Shown in pieces: positions 16,719 to 24,915 of a DNA stretch of 64,000 nt; positions within the stretch are counted from its first letter, which is position 1, and every line of letters starts with the position of its first letter. The position numbers and the translations under genes are program-made. The stretch spans positions 1-64,000 of the forward strand of contig ONQD01000004.1 of NCBI GenBank assembly GCA_900319865.1. The letters run 5' to 3'. Origin of the DNA: an uncultured Bacteroidales bacterium. Its GTDB lineage: Bacteria > Bacteroidota > Bacteroidia > Bacteroidales > P3. Under the pieces are notes generated by a model. That model was not told the origin of the DNA and did no database searches. It worked only from the letters and a program-made list of their open reading frames with translations.

Positions 16719-18719
16719 TTAGAACAGTCCTTCGAGAATCTTGTCGTCCACCAGGTTGGGCATCGTCACTTTCAGCTCGGGGCAGATGTCCATAGCGCGC
16801 TTGATAGCGAACATAGCGCCCTCGTTTCTTGCCCAGCTACGGCGGCTGATGCCGTTGTTCACGTCCCAATGCAGCATCATGCGCAGACGGCGGTCGCAAG
16901 CCTCGCTGCCGTCCAGCACCATTCCGAAACCACCGTTCATCACTTCGCCCCAGCCTACGCCGCCACCGTTGTGGATGCTTACCCACGTGGCTCCGCGGAA
17001 GCTGTCACCAATAACATTCTGCACAGCCATATCGGCGCAGCGGTTACTGCCGTCATAGATGTTCGAAGTCTCACGGAAGGGGCTGTCGGTACCGCTCACG
17101 TCGTGGTGGTCGCGTCCCAGCACGATAGGAGCCGAAATCTCGCCCTTCTTGATGGCCTCGTTGAAGCGGGCGGCAATCTTGGTGCGGCCCTCGCAGTCGG
17201 CATAGAGGATACGGGCCTGGCTGCCCACCACAAGGTGGTTCTCCTTGGCACCCTTAATCCATTGGATGTTGTCGTGCATCTGCTGCTGTATCTCGGCGGG
17301 AGCTGTGGCTGCTATTTCGCCCAGCACCTCCATTGCGATGTGGTCGCTCTTGTCGAGGTCTTCGGGCTTGCCGCTGGTGCACACCCAACGGAAAGGACCA
17401 AAGCCGTAGTCGAAGCACATGGGACCCATAATATCCTGCACGTATGAGGGATAGCGGAAAGCGCTGTGGTCCGCGTTCCAGATGTCGGCACCCGCGCGGC
17501 TGCTCTCCAGCAGGAAGGCGTTGCCATAGTCGAAGAAATACATACCCTTGGCGGTAAGCTTGTTGACGGCGGCCACATGGCGGCGCAAACTCTCCTGCAC
17601 CTTCTCTTTGAACAGCTCTGGCTGCTCGGCCATCATCACCTTGGCGTCCTCGAAGGTCACGCCCACGGGATAGTAGCCACCGGCCCACGGATTGTGCAAC
17701 GAGGTCTGGTCGCTGCCCAAATCCACCTGGATGCCCTTCTCGGCGCAGTATTCCCAAAGGTCCACCACATTGCCCTGATAGGCAAACGAGCGGGCTATCT
17801 TCTCGGCTCTGGCCTTGTTCACAGCCACAAACAGTTCGTCAAGGTCGGCGTGAACCTCGTCCACCCAGCCCTGCTCGTAACGCTTCTGCGTGGCGGCGGG
17901 ATTGATTTCGGCGGTGATGCTCACCACTCCCGCAATGTCGCCAGCCTTGGGCTGGGCACCGCTCATGCCACCGAGGCCAGCGGTGATAAACAGCTTGCCT
18001 GCTGTGCCGCCGCCCAGTTTGCGGGCTGCGTTGAGGACGGTGATGGTGGTGCCATGCACAATGCCCTGCGGGCCAATATACATATAGCTGCCAGCGGTCA
18101 TCTGGCCGTACTGCGTCACGCCGAGGGCGTTATAACGCTCCCAGTCGTCGGGCTTGCTGTAGTTGGGAATCATCATACCATTGGTCACCACCACACGGGG
18201 AGCATCCTTGTGCGAGGGATACAGCCCCATCGGGTGGCCGCTGTACATCACCAGCGTCTGCTCGTCGGTCATCTCGCTCAGATACTTCATCACCAAGCGG
18301 TATTGTGCCCAGTTCTGGAACACGGCGCCGTTTCCGCCGTAGGTAATCAGTTCGTGCGGATGCTGTGCCACAGCGGGGTCCAGGTTGTTCTGAATCATCA
18401 GCATAATGGCGGCAGCCTGGCGGCACTTGGCGGGATACTCGTCAATGGGGCGGGCATACATCTTGTATGTGGGGCGCAGACGGTACATATAGATGCGTCC
18501 GTATTTCTTCAACTCCTCGGCAAACTCCGGAGCCAGCATAGCGTGGTCCTTGGGGTCAAAATAACGGAGGGCGTTGCGTATTGCCAGCTTCTTCTCTGCC
18601 GGGGTCAGGATATCCTTGCGCTTGGGCGCATGGTTTACGGTTGTGTCATACGGTTGAGGTGCAGGCAGCGGATTGGGAATGCCGGCACGCAATTCGTTTT
18701 GAAATTCTTCGAGTGTCAT
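16719..18719 (-). CDS. hutU: Urocanate hydratase
   Basis: This 666-aa enzyme converts urocanate to 4-imidazolone-5-propionate, the second step of histidine degradation, using tightly bound NAD+. Recognisable blocks are ITYGGNGAVFQNWAQYRL, MYSGHPMGLYPS, GSYMYIGPQGIVHGTT, LFITAGLGGMSGAQPKA and the late SIHNGGGVGWGEVMNGGFGM. The start MTLEEFQNELRAGIPNPLP (18719) is the usual N-terminus; the open frame extends to 18905 but that part is low-complexity and lies upstream of the promoter. No hutH, hutI or formiminotransferase gene is in the window. It has its own promoter and terminator. Confidence 0.95.
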   Translation of the reverse strand: MTLEEFQNELRAGIPNPLPAPQPYDTTVNHAPKRKDILTPAEKKLAIRNALRYFDPKDHAMLAPEFAEELKKYGRIYMYRLRPTYKMYARPIDEYPAKCRQAAAIMLMIQNNLDPAVAQHPHELITYGGNGAVFQNWAQYRLVMKYLSEMTDEQTLVMYSGHPMGLYPSHKDAPRVVVTNGMMIPNYSKPDDWERYNALGVTQYGQMTAGSYMYIGPQGIVHGTTITVLNAARKLGGGTAGKLFITAGLGGMSGAQPKAGDIAGVVSITAEINPAATQKRYEQGWVDEVHADLDELFVAVNKARAEKIARSFAYQGNVVDLWEYCAEKGIQVDLGSDQTSLHNPWAGGYYPVGVTFEDAKVMMAEQPELFKEKVQESLRRHVAAVNKLTAKGMYFFDYGNAFLLESSRAGADIWNADHSAFRYPSYVQDIMGPMCFDYGFGPFRWVCTSGKPEDLDKSDHIAMEVLGEIAATAPAEIQQQMHDNIQWIKGAKENHLVVGSQARILYADCEGRTKIAARFNEAIKKGEISAPIVLGRDHHDVSGTDSPFRETSNIYDGSNRCADMAVQNVIGDSFRGATWVSIHNGGGVGWGEVMNGGFGMVLDGSEACDRRLRMMLHWDVNNGISRRSWARNEGAMFAIKRAMDICPELKVTMPNLVDDKILEGLF

Positions 18720-18777
18720 ATTATTATTTGTTTGTTTATCGTTGAAAGTAACATTTTCACACATCCAAATCAAAATG

Positions 18778-18809
18778 CAAAAATACGAATAATTATTGGA
18801 ACAGCCAAA
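18778..18809 (-). promoter_or_regulatory. Promoter of hutU
   Basis: Minus-strand TTTG (18809-18806), a 20-bp spacer and TATTTTTG (18785-18778) are placed about 60 bp before the hutU start. This also rules out the longer reading frame. Confidence 0.65.
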
Positions 18810-18878
18810 ATTTTTCTTCTCATCCTCCGTCGGAGGCGGTGGCGCTCCCCGCCGCCGCACTACCTTTCTTCCTTTAAA

Positions 18879-18895
18879 GCCCCCGCTATGGGGGC
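18879..18895 (-). terminator. Weak GC-rich hairpin ending the primase operon
   Basis: GCCCCC (18879-18884) and GGGGGC (18890-18895) form a 6-bp stem across the stop codon of the 147-aa gene. Only TTTAAAGG follows on the minus strand, so termination may be inefficient. Confidence 0.4.
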
Positions 18896-19329
18896 TCGCC
18901 GTCAATCCCCTTGGCGGTTCCTGGCTTCATGCCTCCGGCGGTTCGCTCACGCCTTTTCTTACTCACGTTCAGCGGGGTGCTGTATGGGAAGGCTTCCGAG
19001 TAGGCCTCGTCGAGGGCTTTCTCGTCCACCGCTCTCACCCCGATGCCCAGCCGCACCGCCACCACCGCGCGGAGCAACTCGCGGCTCGTGCGCGGATACA
19101 GCGACGGCACAGGCAGCACGTTCAGCCCATACACCGGCCGCTCGTCGTTGTAGGTGGCCAGCCGGCACACCTCCCATATCATTTCGTCGCTCGCCTCGGT
19201 CCCGAACCACGATTTCAGCACATTGCGCACCGAAAAGCGGCGGTACTGCATCCCGAGGAGCCGCCTCGTGTGCTCCAGCTGCCGCCAGAGCGCCACGAAG
19301 CTTTCCTTGTTGTTCGCTATCGCCACCAT
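18886..19329 (-). CDS. Hypothetical 147-aa protein after the primase gene
   Basis: This protein starts MVAIANNKESFVALWRQL (19329) directly after the primase stop; an upstream in-frame Met would overlap the primase. It contains a helical region (RRLLGMQYRRFSVRNVLKSWF) and WEVCRLATYNDERPVYGLNVL, and ends in a basic, low-complexity tail. I do not recognise a family. Strict adjacency to the primase, with no gap, suggests a replication or packaging accessory. The last ~25 residues (ERTAGGMKPGTAKGIDGEPP) look like read-through of an intergenic repeat, so the original C-terminus may be eroded. Confidence 0.6.
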   Translation of the reverse strand: MVAIANNKESFVALWRQLEHTRRLLGMQYRRFSVRNVLKSWFGTEASDEMIWEVCRLATYNDERPVYGLNVLPVPSLYPRTSRELLRAVVAVRLGIGVRAVDEKALDEAYSEAFPYSTPLNVSKKRRERTAGGMKPGTAKGIDGEPP

Positions 19330-19331
19330 CC

Positions 19332-21587
19332 CTACTTCCCCCTTGTGCCGTATTTCTTCAAATACCCCTCGGTCTTGCAGTAGTGGTCGGTGGAGGCATC
19401 GTAAGCTATGTATCCGCGACTCACCCATGTGCGCAGGGTGCTTTCGCCTCCGCCGCTGCGGCCTTGCTGCTGCCGCATCTGGGCATATTCCATGCGGGTG
19501 AACTCGTCGGGCAGCAACTCCAGCAGGTTCTGCGGCCCCGACTGCCGTTCTATCTCCACCTCATCCCGAAGCTCCTTCTCCAGCTGTTGGCCGAAATAGA
19601 GCATCTTGCACCACAGGTTGTATTGCTGGCTCCACTGCACAAAGTCGGCTATCGTCTTGTCCCATCGGTAGCCACCCGCCACATACAGCACCATCCCTTT
19701 CAGCCACGCTATCACATTCGCGCGGTACGACAGTACCCTGTATGCCTCCGAGTCGTACAGCCTCGCCCTATCGCGGTTCTCCTCTCTTATCTGCTCCGAC
19801 AGCCGGTTGGCCTGTGCGCATTCTATCAACCCGTTGGCCCACTCCAACCGGTCTATATAGGGCTTCAGGTCGGTGGCAAAACGGTGGTCGTATATGCCCA
19901 TCACGGGCACCTCGTCATCGTCGTCGTTCAGTATGATGGTGCTCACATCCAACCGGCTCACCGTGCCGTCGTTCACCATCTTCGAAAAGAACTTGCGCGC
20001 GTTCGGCGGTGTGGTCGAGGCGTTGAAGTTCCACCGCAGCGGGGCGATGCCGCTCACCGAGTCCGCCCCCACTCTCTCCTGTCCGGCCAACGAGTTGTCG
20101 AACGCCTTCCTTATCAGCAGTCCCACCTCGTCGCCACTGCCTTTCGAGGTCACCTTCTTCAGGGCGTCAATCTCGTCCACTATGGTGTATATATAGCGGC
20201 CCCCGTTGTTGTTGGCGTCCACAATGCGCTGGTTAAACACCGCATCGGTCAGGTTGTCTATCAGCATCTGTATGCAGATGTCCGTCGGCCTTGGGTCTTT
20301 CTTCTGTTTTGCACCTGGATTTTTCTGCTTCCACTCCGCCTCGCGTTGGCGGTTGGGGATGTCGCGTTGGCGTATGTCCTCCATGATATACTCTATGGGC
20401 TTCTTGATGCTGCCCTTGCCTATCGACTGCCTGCCTATCAGCACATTCATAAAGGTCGCCTCGTGCTCCACATTGTCCCAGTAGCGGAACCGCACCCCGT
20501 GCAGATGTGCCGCCAAAGCGGGAAACACCGCCGAGGCCACAGCCGGTTTGTACATCGCGGGCACATTCTTCGTCAGCAGCTTCACCAACGGCGGCAGCCG
20601 CTTGGGCATCTCCGGCGGTGTCGTCAGGGTGCCGCCGCACGCCCTGATGGCCGACATCGAATGCAACGCCTGCAACACCTGTCTCATCCTGTAGGGCATC
20701 CCCTCGCTCTTGGCCTGCAATGCGTTCTCTATCTTCTTCCGCTTCTCCTCGGGGGCAAAGCCGTCATAGCACGGTATCACCTGGTCCAGCCACTCTGCGT
20801 TCCTCCCGCATATATGGCGCAAGTCGCATGCCAGCTGGTAGGTCAGTGTGTCGCGGTCGCCCATCGCGGGCTCCTTGCCGTTGTTAAACAGCTCCCAATA
20901 CTTCTTGATAATGTCCGTAAACGCCACTCCATGATACACTTTCGGATATTCCCTCCGCTCCCCGCCGTCGGGTGTGTCATCCTTTTCCGAACTGTAGCAC
21001 TGTAGCACTGCAACGCTCCCCTCGCGGGCGGGATGGCTCGATGCCTCGGGCTGTGCCACCTCCTCAATCTCAAACACCCCGTCGTCCAGAAACAGCAGAT
21101 CCTCCTCGCTGTCGGTGGTGGTATAGAACACCCTCGTAATGTCCTTCGCCCCCTTGTCGAAAGCCACACCCAGCAACTCGCTCGCCCACTGCAGGTTCTC
21201 CTCCTGCGTCAGCTCCGCCCTGCGGCGGAACACCAGGTGGTAGCCCGCACCCCGGGCACTCAACTCCAGCATCAGCAGCCCAAACTCCTCTCTCTTCTCC
21301 AGTATGCGTTCCCTCACCTTCGCCAGCTCCTCGGGGGCAATATGGTCTATATCCATCCCCACGCTGTTGCTCAGCCTTGTGGCCCCCTTCAGCGACCCGT
21401 CCTCGTTGGGCAGGCACGAATAGTTCATCTGCAGCAGGTGCGGCTTCTGAGCCTCGTCGCCCTCGCGCACAGCCTTCACCATAGCCCGTTGCTTTGCGCT
21501 TCCGCGCAGCATCCGGTACTGCTCCCCCGACACCACCGCACGCATCATCTTCACCCCGTTCTGGTAGTAAATCACATGCACACTCAT
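19332..21587 (-). CDS. BT4734/VirE_N-type primase-helicase-like protein
   Basis: A 751-aa protein with a BT4734-like (VirE N-terminal) domain at about 1-170 (SNSVGMDIDHIAPEEL, GAGYHLVFRRR and ITRVFYTTTDSEEDLLFLDD), the catalytic part of an archaeo-eukaryotic-type primase. A variable linker with SVAVLQCYSSE follows, then a PriCT-like helical part (DTLTYQLACDLRHICG), and a C-terminal DUF3987-like ATPase (VLIGRQSIGKGSIKKP as a diverged P-loop; TIVDEIDALKK as Walker B). Such proteins are common in Bacteroidales accessory replication modules. The Walker A lacks the usual GKT/S order. The linker codes across a CTGTAGCA repeat that also occurs in non-coding DNA. It overlaps the upstream gene by 4 bp. 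Confidence 0.82.
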   Translation of the reverse strand: MSVHVIYYQNGVKMMRAVVSGEQYRMLRGSAKQRAMVKAVREGDEAQKPHLLQMNYSCLPNEDGSLKGATRLSNSVGMDIDHIAPEELAKVRERILEKREEFGLLMLELSARGAGYHLVFRRRAELTQEENLQWASELLGVAFDKGAKDITRVFYTTTDSEEDLLFLDDGVFEIEEVAQPEASSHPAREGSVAVLQCYSSEKDDTPDGGERREYPKVYHGVAFTDIIKKYWELFNNGKEPAMGDRDTLTYQLACDLRHICGRNAEWLDQVIPCYDGFAPEEKRKKIENALQAKSEGMPYRMRQVLQALHSMSAIRACGGTLTTPPEMPKRLPPLVKLLTKNVPAMYKPAVASAVFPALAAHLHGVRFRYWDNVEHEATFMNVLIGRQSIGKGSIKKPIEYIMEDIRQRDIPNRQREAEWKQKNPGAKQKKDPRPTDICIQMLIDNLTDAVFNQRIVDANNNGGRYIYTIVDEIDALKKVTSKGSGDEVGLLIRKAFDNSLAGQERVGADSVSGIAPLRWNFNASTTPPNARKFFSKMVNDGTVSRLDVSTIILNDDDDEVPVMGIYDHRFATDLKPYIDRLEWANGLIECAQANRLSEQIREENRDRARLYDSEAYRVLSYRANVIAWLKGMVLYVAGGYRWDKTIADFVQWSQQYNLWCKMLYFGQQLEKELRDEVEIERQSGPQNLLELLPDEFTRMEYAQMRQQQGRSGGGESTLRTWVSRGYIAYDASTDHYCKTEGYLKKYGTRGK

Positions 21588-21976
21588 TCCGTCGCCTCCT
21601 TCCCGTCCATTATCATACGCTCCACCTTCTGGGCTATCGCCAGCGACTGGTGCACCAGCATCTCCGGAAGTGCCTTCACCTGTTCCGCAGGCAACGCAAA
21701 CACGAAGTAATACCTTCCGTCCCTGCCCAGCGTCAGCGAGCTGTTATCCTCACGGAAAAGGGGCTTGTTGCGCACCCGTCTGGGCAACTCGGTGATATAC
21801 ACATTGCCGTCCCTCATCGCCTGCACCTTGCAGTTTGCCACAAAAGACTCCATCTCCACAGCCTCGAAGCTGCTAAAATCAAGGGCGTTCAGCCCGTTGT
21901 CCAACTTTCCGAAAGTCATCATACCATCCAAAGTGGTAGTTTTTTCAATCTTGTTTTTTTGGCTTATTTTTTTCAT
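21584..21976 (-). CDS. Hypothetical 130-aa protein of the primase operon
   Basis: Starting at MKKISQKNKIEKTTTL (21976), this protein is 130 residues with a basic start, GMMTFGKLDNGLNALDFSSFEAVEM and a C-terminal helix (KALPEMLVHQSLAIAQKVERMI). There is no signal peptide. The stop overlaps the primase start (ATGA), so the two are translationally coupled and the protein probably serves the primase, for example as a loader or regulator. The longer ORF start at 22036 has no supporting context. I do not recognise a family. Confidence 0.65.
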   Translation of the reverse strand: MKKISQKNKIEKTTTLDGMMTFGKLDNGLNALDFSSFEAVEMESFVANCKVQAMRDGNVYITELPRRVRNKPLFREDNSSLTLGRDGRYYFVFALPAEQVKALPEMLVHQSLAIAQKVERMIMDGKEATE

Positions 21977-22088
21977 AGTAATGAGTTTTTGCGAGAGAAG
22001 TTTTGAGAAAAGGGCCCTACACCTTGCGGTGCTCAATTGATTCCCTCACTTCAACTCAAGTTTATAATTTAATGTTACTTCTACAAAT

Positions 22089-22230
22089 CACCCCAAAGGG
22101 GTGAGACCATTGATAACACGGTACAAGCAATGTACAGTGTCGCGACCGAATGGGAGCAACATCGTATATTGCGCAGTGCCGTGATACCCATACATCAGCG
22201 ACTGCGTCCTGAAGGGACGCGACATGAATA
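22089..22230 (+). repeat. Double-hairpin element, copy B
   Basis: A single dispersed copy. Hairpin 1 is CACCCC-AAA-GGGGTG (22089-22103). The outer stem is CACGGTAC (from 22117) with GTGCCGTG (to 22183). The inner stem CAATGTAC/GTATATTG pairs with one G-U. A second hairpin GCGTCC/GGGACGC (22204-22220) and GACATGAATA follow. It sits between two genes of the primase operon. The remaining spacer 22021-22301 shows no gene. Confidence 0.75.
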
Positions 22231-22301
22231 CTATTTTGCGAAACTCAGTCATACTTTATACTAAAGCAAAATACAATCAATTCGCGTGATACGTGGAATA
22301 C

Positions 22302-22580
22302 TTAGTTTAATGGCACTATTTCAGTCGCCAGGATATCCTGGAAGCAACCGCCGTTGGTCTCGTGTACCGAGAAGCGGAGACCTACCGCCACCATACTGCC
22401 GGGCGTGAACCTCGACAAAGCCATATTGCCCCACAGCGTACATTGGTACTCGTTCTCGTACTCCCCGCCCAGCTCCCGCAGGCGGATGTAACACTTGGCC
22501 ACCTGGCCGTTCTCACTCTTTCTCGACTGCACATATACCGTTTCGGTCTGTGCAACAACCTTCAAAATTTTAGTTTTCAT
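22302..22580 (-). CDS. Small OB-fold-like protein, possible ssDNA-binding protein
   Basis: A 92-aa protein with predicted beta strands in OB order: ILKVVAQTETVYVQSRK, GQVAKCYIRLRELGG, NEYQCTLWGNMALSRF, GSMVAVGLRFSVHET and FQDILATEIVPLN. The segment CTLWGNMALSRFTPGSMVAVG is like single-stranded-DNA-binding proteins (LWGxxA...xxGxxVxVxG). Position beside a primase and an antirepressor supports replication or recombination. There is no acidic SSB tail. It lies 17 bp after the antirepressor gene. Confidence in the fold is moderate. Confidence 0.6.
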   Translation of the reverse strand: MKTKILKVVAQTETVYVQSRKSENGQVAKCYIRLRELGGEYENEYQCTLWGNMALSRFTPGSMVAVGLRFSVHETNGGCFQDILATEIVPLN

Positions 22581-22597
22581 AAGACTATTTTTTTAAG

Positions 22598-23395
22598 TTA
22601 AACATTAGGTGAAATAAACTGCGAAATCAGATAAGCCTGTCCCTTGCCCGTCACGCGGGTCGTGTGGTTCACATACTCCATCCCGTCGACACCGTAGCCC
22701 ACGTTTGTCTCAATGCGGAACAGTCCCCTTTCCACCCATATCTGATAAGGCGTGTTGAAAAACTGCCCCCTGCGGGTACACAGGTAGCCGTTGTTGCGCA
22801 GCCACTCAAACAGACGTTTCTGCCCCATCGGGCAGCCGTTGGCCTCAATCATCTTCGCCATCTCGGCCACGCTGCAAGTGTCGTCGCTCTCAGCCACGCA
22901 ATCGTAGAAAAGAGCCTTCGGCTGCTGCTGCTCGATAGTCTGTTGCTGGCGGTCGATAAGCGACTGCTGCTGTTCTATGGTGCGCTGGGAAATTTGCAAT
23001 GCCTTCGCCATAATCTCCTCGTCGCTCAGCTGCCTCCCTTGGCTATCCTTAGTAGGGATATACCCGCCCGTTTTGCGTATCTGCGGCAGCACCTCCGAAG
23101 TCACCCACCTCTTGAAACGCTTCGCCGACTCCAGCTTCGAGGAAAGAATCAAGCTGTAAAGCCCGCTCTCGTTGATAATCACTGCCTGTGACTTGTAGTT
23201 CGAACCACTCCCCTGAATCAGGGTACTGGTTTTGTCCTCTTGGCAAACGTGGGTGGCCACCGCATTCTCCGGTTTTGCGTACCCCAAAGCCAAAGCCACA
23301 TCTTTACCGACGAACCAAGGCTCGCCCTTTTTGTCCGTCATAGTCCGGATACTCCCGAACTCATCACTTTTGAAAATTTTGATGTTTGATTTCAT
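22598..23395 (-). CDS. Phage-type antirepressor (BRO-N plus KilAC)
   Basis: A 265-aa DNA-binding regulator. Residues 1 to about 115 are a BRO-N domain: EPWFVGKDVALALGYAKPENA, AVIINESGLYSLILSS and FKRWVTSEVLPQIRKTGGY are its classic blocks. A Gln-rich coiled linker follows (QQQSLIDRQQQTIEQQQ). The C-terminal part is a KilAC/ANT domain (SVAEMAKMIEANGCPMGQKRLFEWLRNNGYL). Prophages use such proteins to lift repression. Here it heads an operon with an OB-fold protein and a primase, so this looks like a prophage or plasmid replication-control relic without integrase. Confidence 0.9.
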   Translation of the reverse strand: MKSNIKIFKSDEFGSIRTMTDKKGEPWFVGKDVALALGYAKPENAVATHVCQEDKTSTLIQGSGSNYKSQAVIINESGLYSLILSSKLESAKRFKRWVTSEVLPQIRKTGGYIPTKDSQGRQLSDEEIMAKALQISQRTIEQQQSLIDRQQQTIEQQQPKALFYDCVAESDDTCSVAEMAKMIEANGCPMGQKRLFEWLRNNGYLCTRRGQFFNTPYQIWVERGLFRIETNVGYGVDGMEYVNHTTRVTGKGQAYLISQFISPNV

Positions 23396-23440
23396 ATATT
23401 ATATTTTTACATTTAGATTTTCCCTTTCGGAATCACGATG

Positions 23441-23448
23441 CAAAAATA
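23441..23448 (-). promoter_or_regulatory. -7 element of the antirepressor operon
   Basis: CAAAAATA is TATTTTTG on the minus strand, about 45 bp before the antirepressor start and just after the preceding terminator. No clean -33 TTTG is visible. Confidence 0.45.
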
Positions 23449-23461
23449 CCAAAACAAACAA

Positions 23462-23499
23462 CAAAAAAAGCCCCTACCGAGGGACTACGGTAGGGGCTT
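23462..23499 (-). terminator. Strong intrinsic terminator
   Basis: The 12-bp perfect stem AAGCCCCTACCG/CGGTAGGGGCTT (23468-23479 with 23488-23499) is followed on the minus strand by TTTTTTTGT. It ends the AT-rich three-gene unit and insulates the antirepressor promoter. Confidence 0.88.
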
Positions 23500-23540
23500 G
23501 TAGGAAGTGCAACTAACTACAACACTTCACTATACATTTT

Positions 23541-23957
23541 TTATACACCAAAAATTATTTTCAATCTCTCCAATTTTTGAGGTTGCTTATATTGGATTCT
23601 GTTATACTCCTGACGCAGATTTGAGCAATTCCAAAACTGTTCAAAGTCCGCCCAACCTCCATCAAGATTCAGCACCTTGGCGAAACAATGAGCCGTAAAA
23701 CCAGCAGCACTTAGGCTCATTTTCTCCGTCCGCTGCCAATGTTCATCCACCCAACCACCATCACGCAACTTTTTCCAATACACCATCGCCTTGGGTGTAC
23801 TGAGTTCATACGGCAATTCCTTAGGTTTACCCGTGCTGTCGTTCTCTCCATCCGATTCCTGCACCGTCACCGTTGCCCTATCGATATTAAGATTAACCTC
23901 CTTATTGTCGTGGACATCTATATAAGGTCCCTGCACATATACTGTATTCCCTGCCAT
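23541..23957 (-). CDS. Unknown 138-aa protein with N-terminal GPYxDxHDN motif
   Basis: The protein starts MAGNTVYVQGPYIDVHDNKE. The rest is mixed helical: LSTPKAMVYWKKLRDGGWVD looks like a helix-turn segment, and the C-terminus ends basic (KQPQKLERLKIIF). No signal peptide. The VxVxGPYxDxHDN motif also occurs at the C-terminus of the product of the adjacent upstream gene (23967-24818), which ends NVHGPYNDIHDNGNVDIK. Such beta-strand repeats can form trimeric or beta-helical tails. The shared motif suggests that the two proteins assemble through it. The sequence is AT-rich. The family is not recognised. Confidence 0.65.
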   Translation of the reverse strand: MAGNTVYVQGPYIDVHDNKEVNLNIDRATVTVQESDGENDSTGKPKELPYELSTPKAMVYWKKLRDGGWVDEHWQRTEKMSLSAAGFTAHCFAKVLNLDGGWADFEQFWNCSNLRQEYNRIQYKQPQKLERLKIIFGV

Positions 23958-23966
23958 AACTACCTC

Positions 23967-24818
23967 CTATTTTATATCAACGTTTCCATTGTCGTGAATA
24001 TCGTTATACGGGCCGTGCACATTGACAATTCTCTCGTCGCCCTTATCCTCAGCCAAAGCTTCAATCATATCCTTCACGTCCTGTGGTAATCCTTCCAACT
24101 TCAGCAGATGCTCAAGCCCGTCGTACTCTTTGTCTCGTTTCCTCTGACTCCACTTTTTCGCGTTCTTCAAATACCCCTTAAACATCCTCAGCAAATACTC
24201 TTTCCCCACCTCGTCACGAAACTCTTTCGATGCCATTTTCTTTTCATTCTCAGCCAACTTCTTCTCGGCCACGGAGAATAATATATTCAACCTTTTCTTA
24301 TCCTTGTCACACTGCTTCAGTTGCAATACCTTCTCAGCATTGTCTTTCTCTAACAGCGTAATTCTCTCTAACAAATCCTGCTGCTTTTCTATTATTTCTG
24401 GCATCTGTAACAATAATGAAGAACCAACTGTTGTAGGTGACGACAGCCACTTCTTTTGTGCCTCCCACCTCTTTGTTATCCAGTCATCTATAGACTCTTC
24501 GCATCGTTTCAGGTAAGATGCCGCTTTAGGCACAGCAGAAAGGGTGTACTCCAAATCTCGGATATACTTTTTCATCTCTTCAATATCGGGCTGAAGTTTC
24601 AACAATACCCACAAAAGGGGTAGTGAGACAATCTGATATTTAGTTTTTTTTACTAATACATTCAAATCAAAAGGATAGTCAGGTACGGCACACAGCGCCT
24701 TAACAATGGCAGTGGCCTCATCAAAACCGTCATTGAAGCGCTTTTCTTTACTAAATATTTCGGCCAGTTTCTCATAAATCCCGTCACCTGGCTGAGGTAT
24801 ATACAATATATTTTTCAT
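23967..24818 (-). CDS. Unknown 283-aa coiled-coil protein with C-terminal GPYxDxHDN motif
   Basis: I start at MKNILYIPQPGDGIYEKLAE (24818); the frame opens at 24881 but those residues are hydrophobic filler. Residues about 1-90 are globular helical, residues about 130-190 form a long coiled coil (EIIEKQQDLLERITLLEKDN, VLQLKQCDKDKKRLNILF), and a basic region follows (NAKKWSQRKRDKEYDGL). The end VNVHGPYNDIHDNGNVDIK repeats the motif at the start of the next protein. It lies 9 bp upstream of that gene. No enzyme motif is visible. A structural or scaffold role in an accessory system is possible but not shown. Confidence 0.65.
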   Translation of the reverse strand: MKNILYIPQPGDGIYEKLAEIFSKEKRFNDGFDEATAIVKALCAVPDYPFDLNVLVKKTKYQIVSLPLLWVLLKLQPDIEEMKKYIRDLEYTLSAVPKAASYLKRCEESIDDWITKRWEAQKKWLSSPTTVGSSLLLQMPEIIEKQQDLLERITLLEKDNAEKVLQLKQCDKDKKRLNILFSVAEKKLAENEKKMASKEFRDEVGKEYLLRMFKGYLKNAKKWSQRKRDKEYDGLEHLLKLEGLPQDVKDMIEALAEDKGDERIVNVHGPYNDIHDNGNVDIK

Positions 24819-24915
24819 TTGAATCTCTGTTGTCTTGTCATTTGACAGCTCTGGTTGTGTAAAGTAGAAGAAAAAGAACATTGTTCTATTGGCTGTTTGA
24901 TGTACTAATTTGAGG

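Noticed and set aside
17466-21005. 1179-codon plus-strand open frame
   Set aside because: It runs antisense to hutU and the primase gene, with no motifs and low-complexity His/Arg/Pro stretches.
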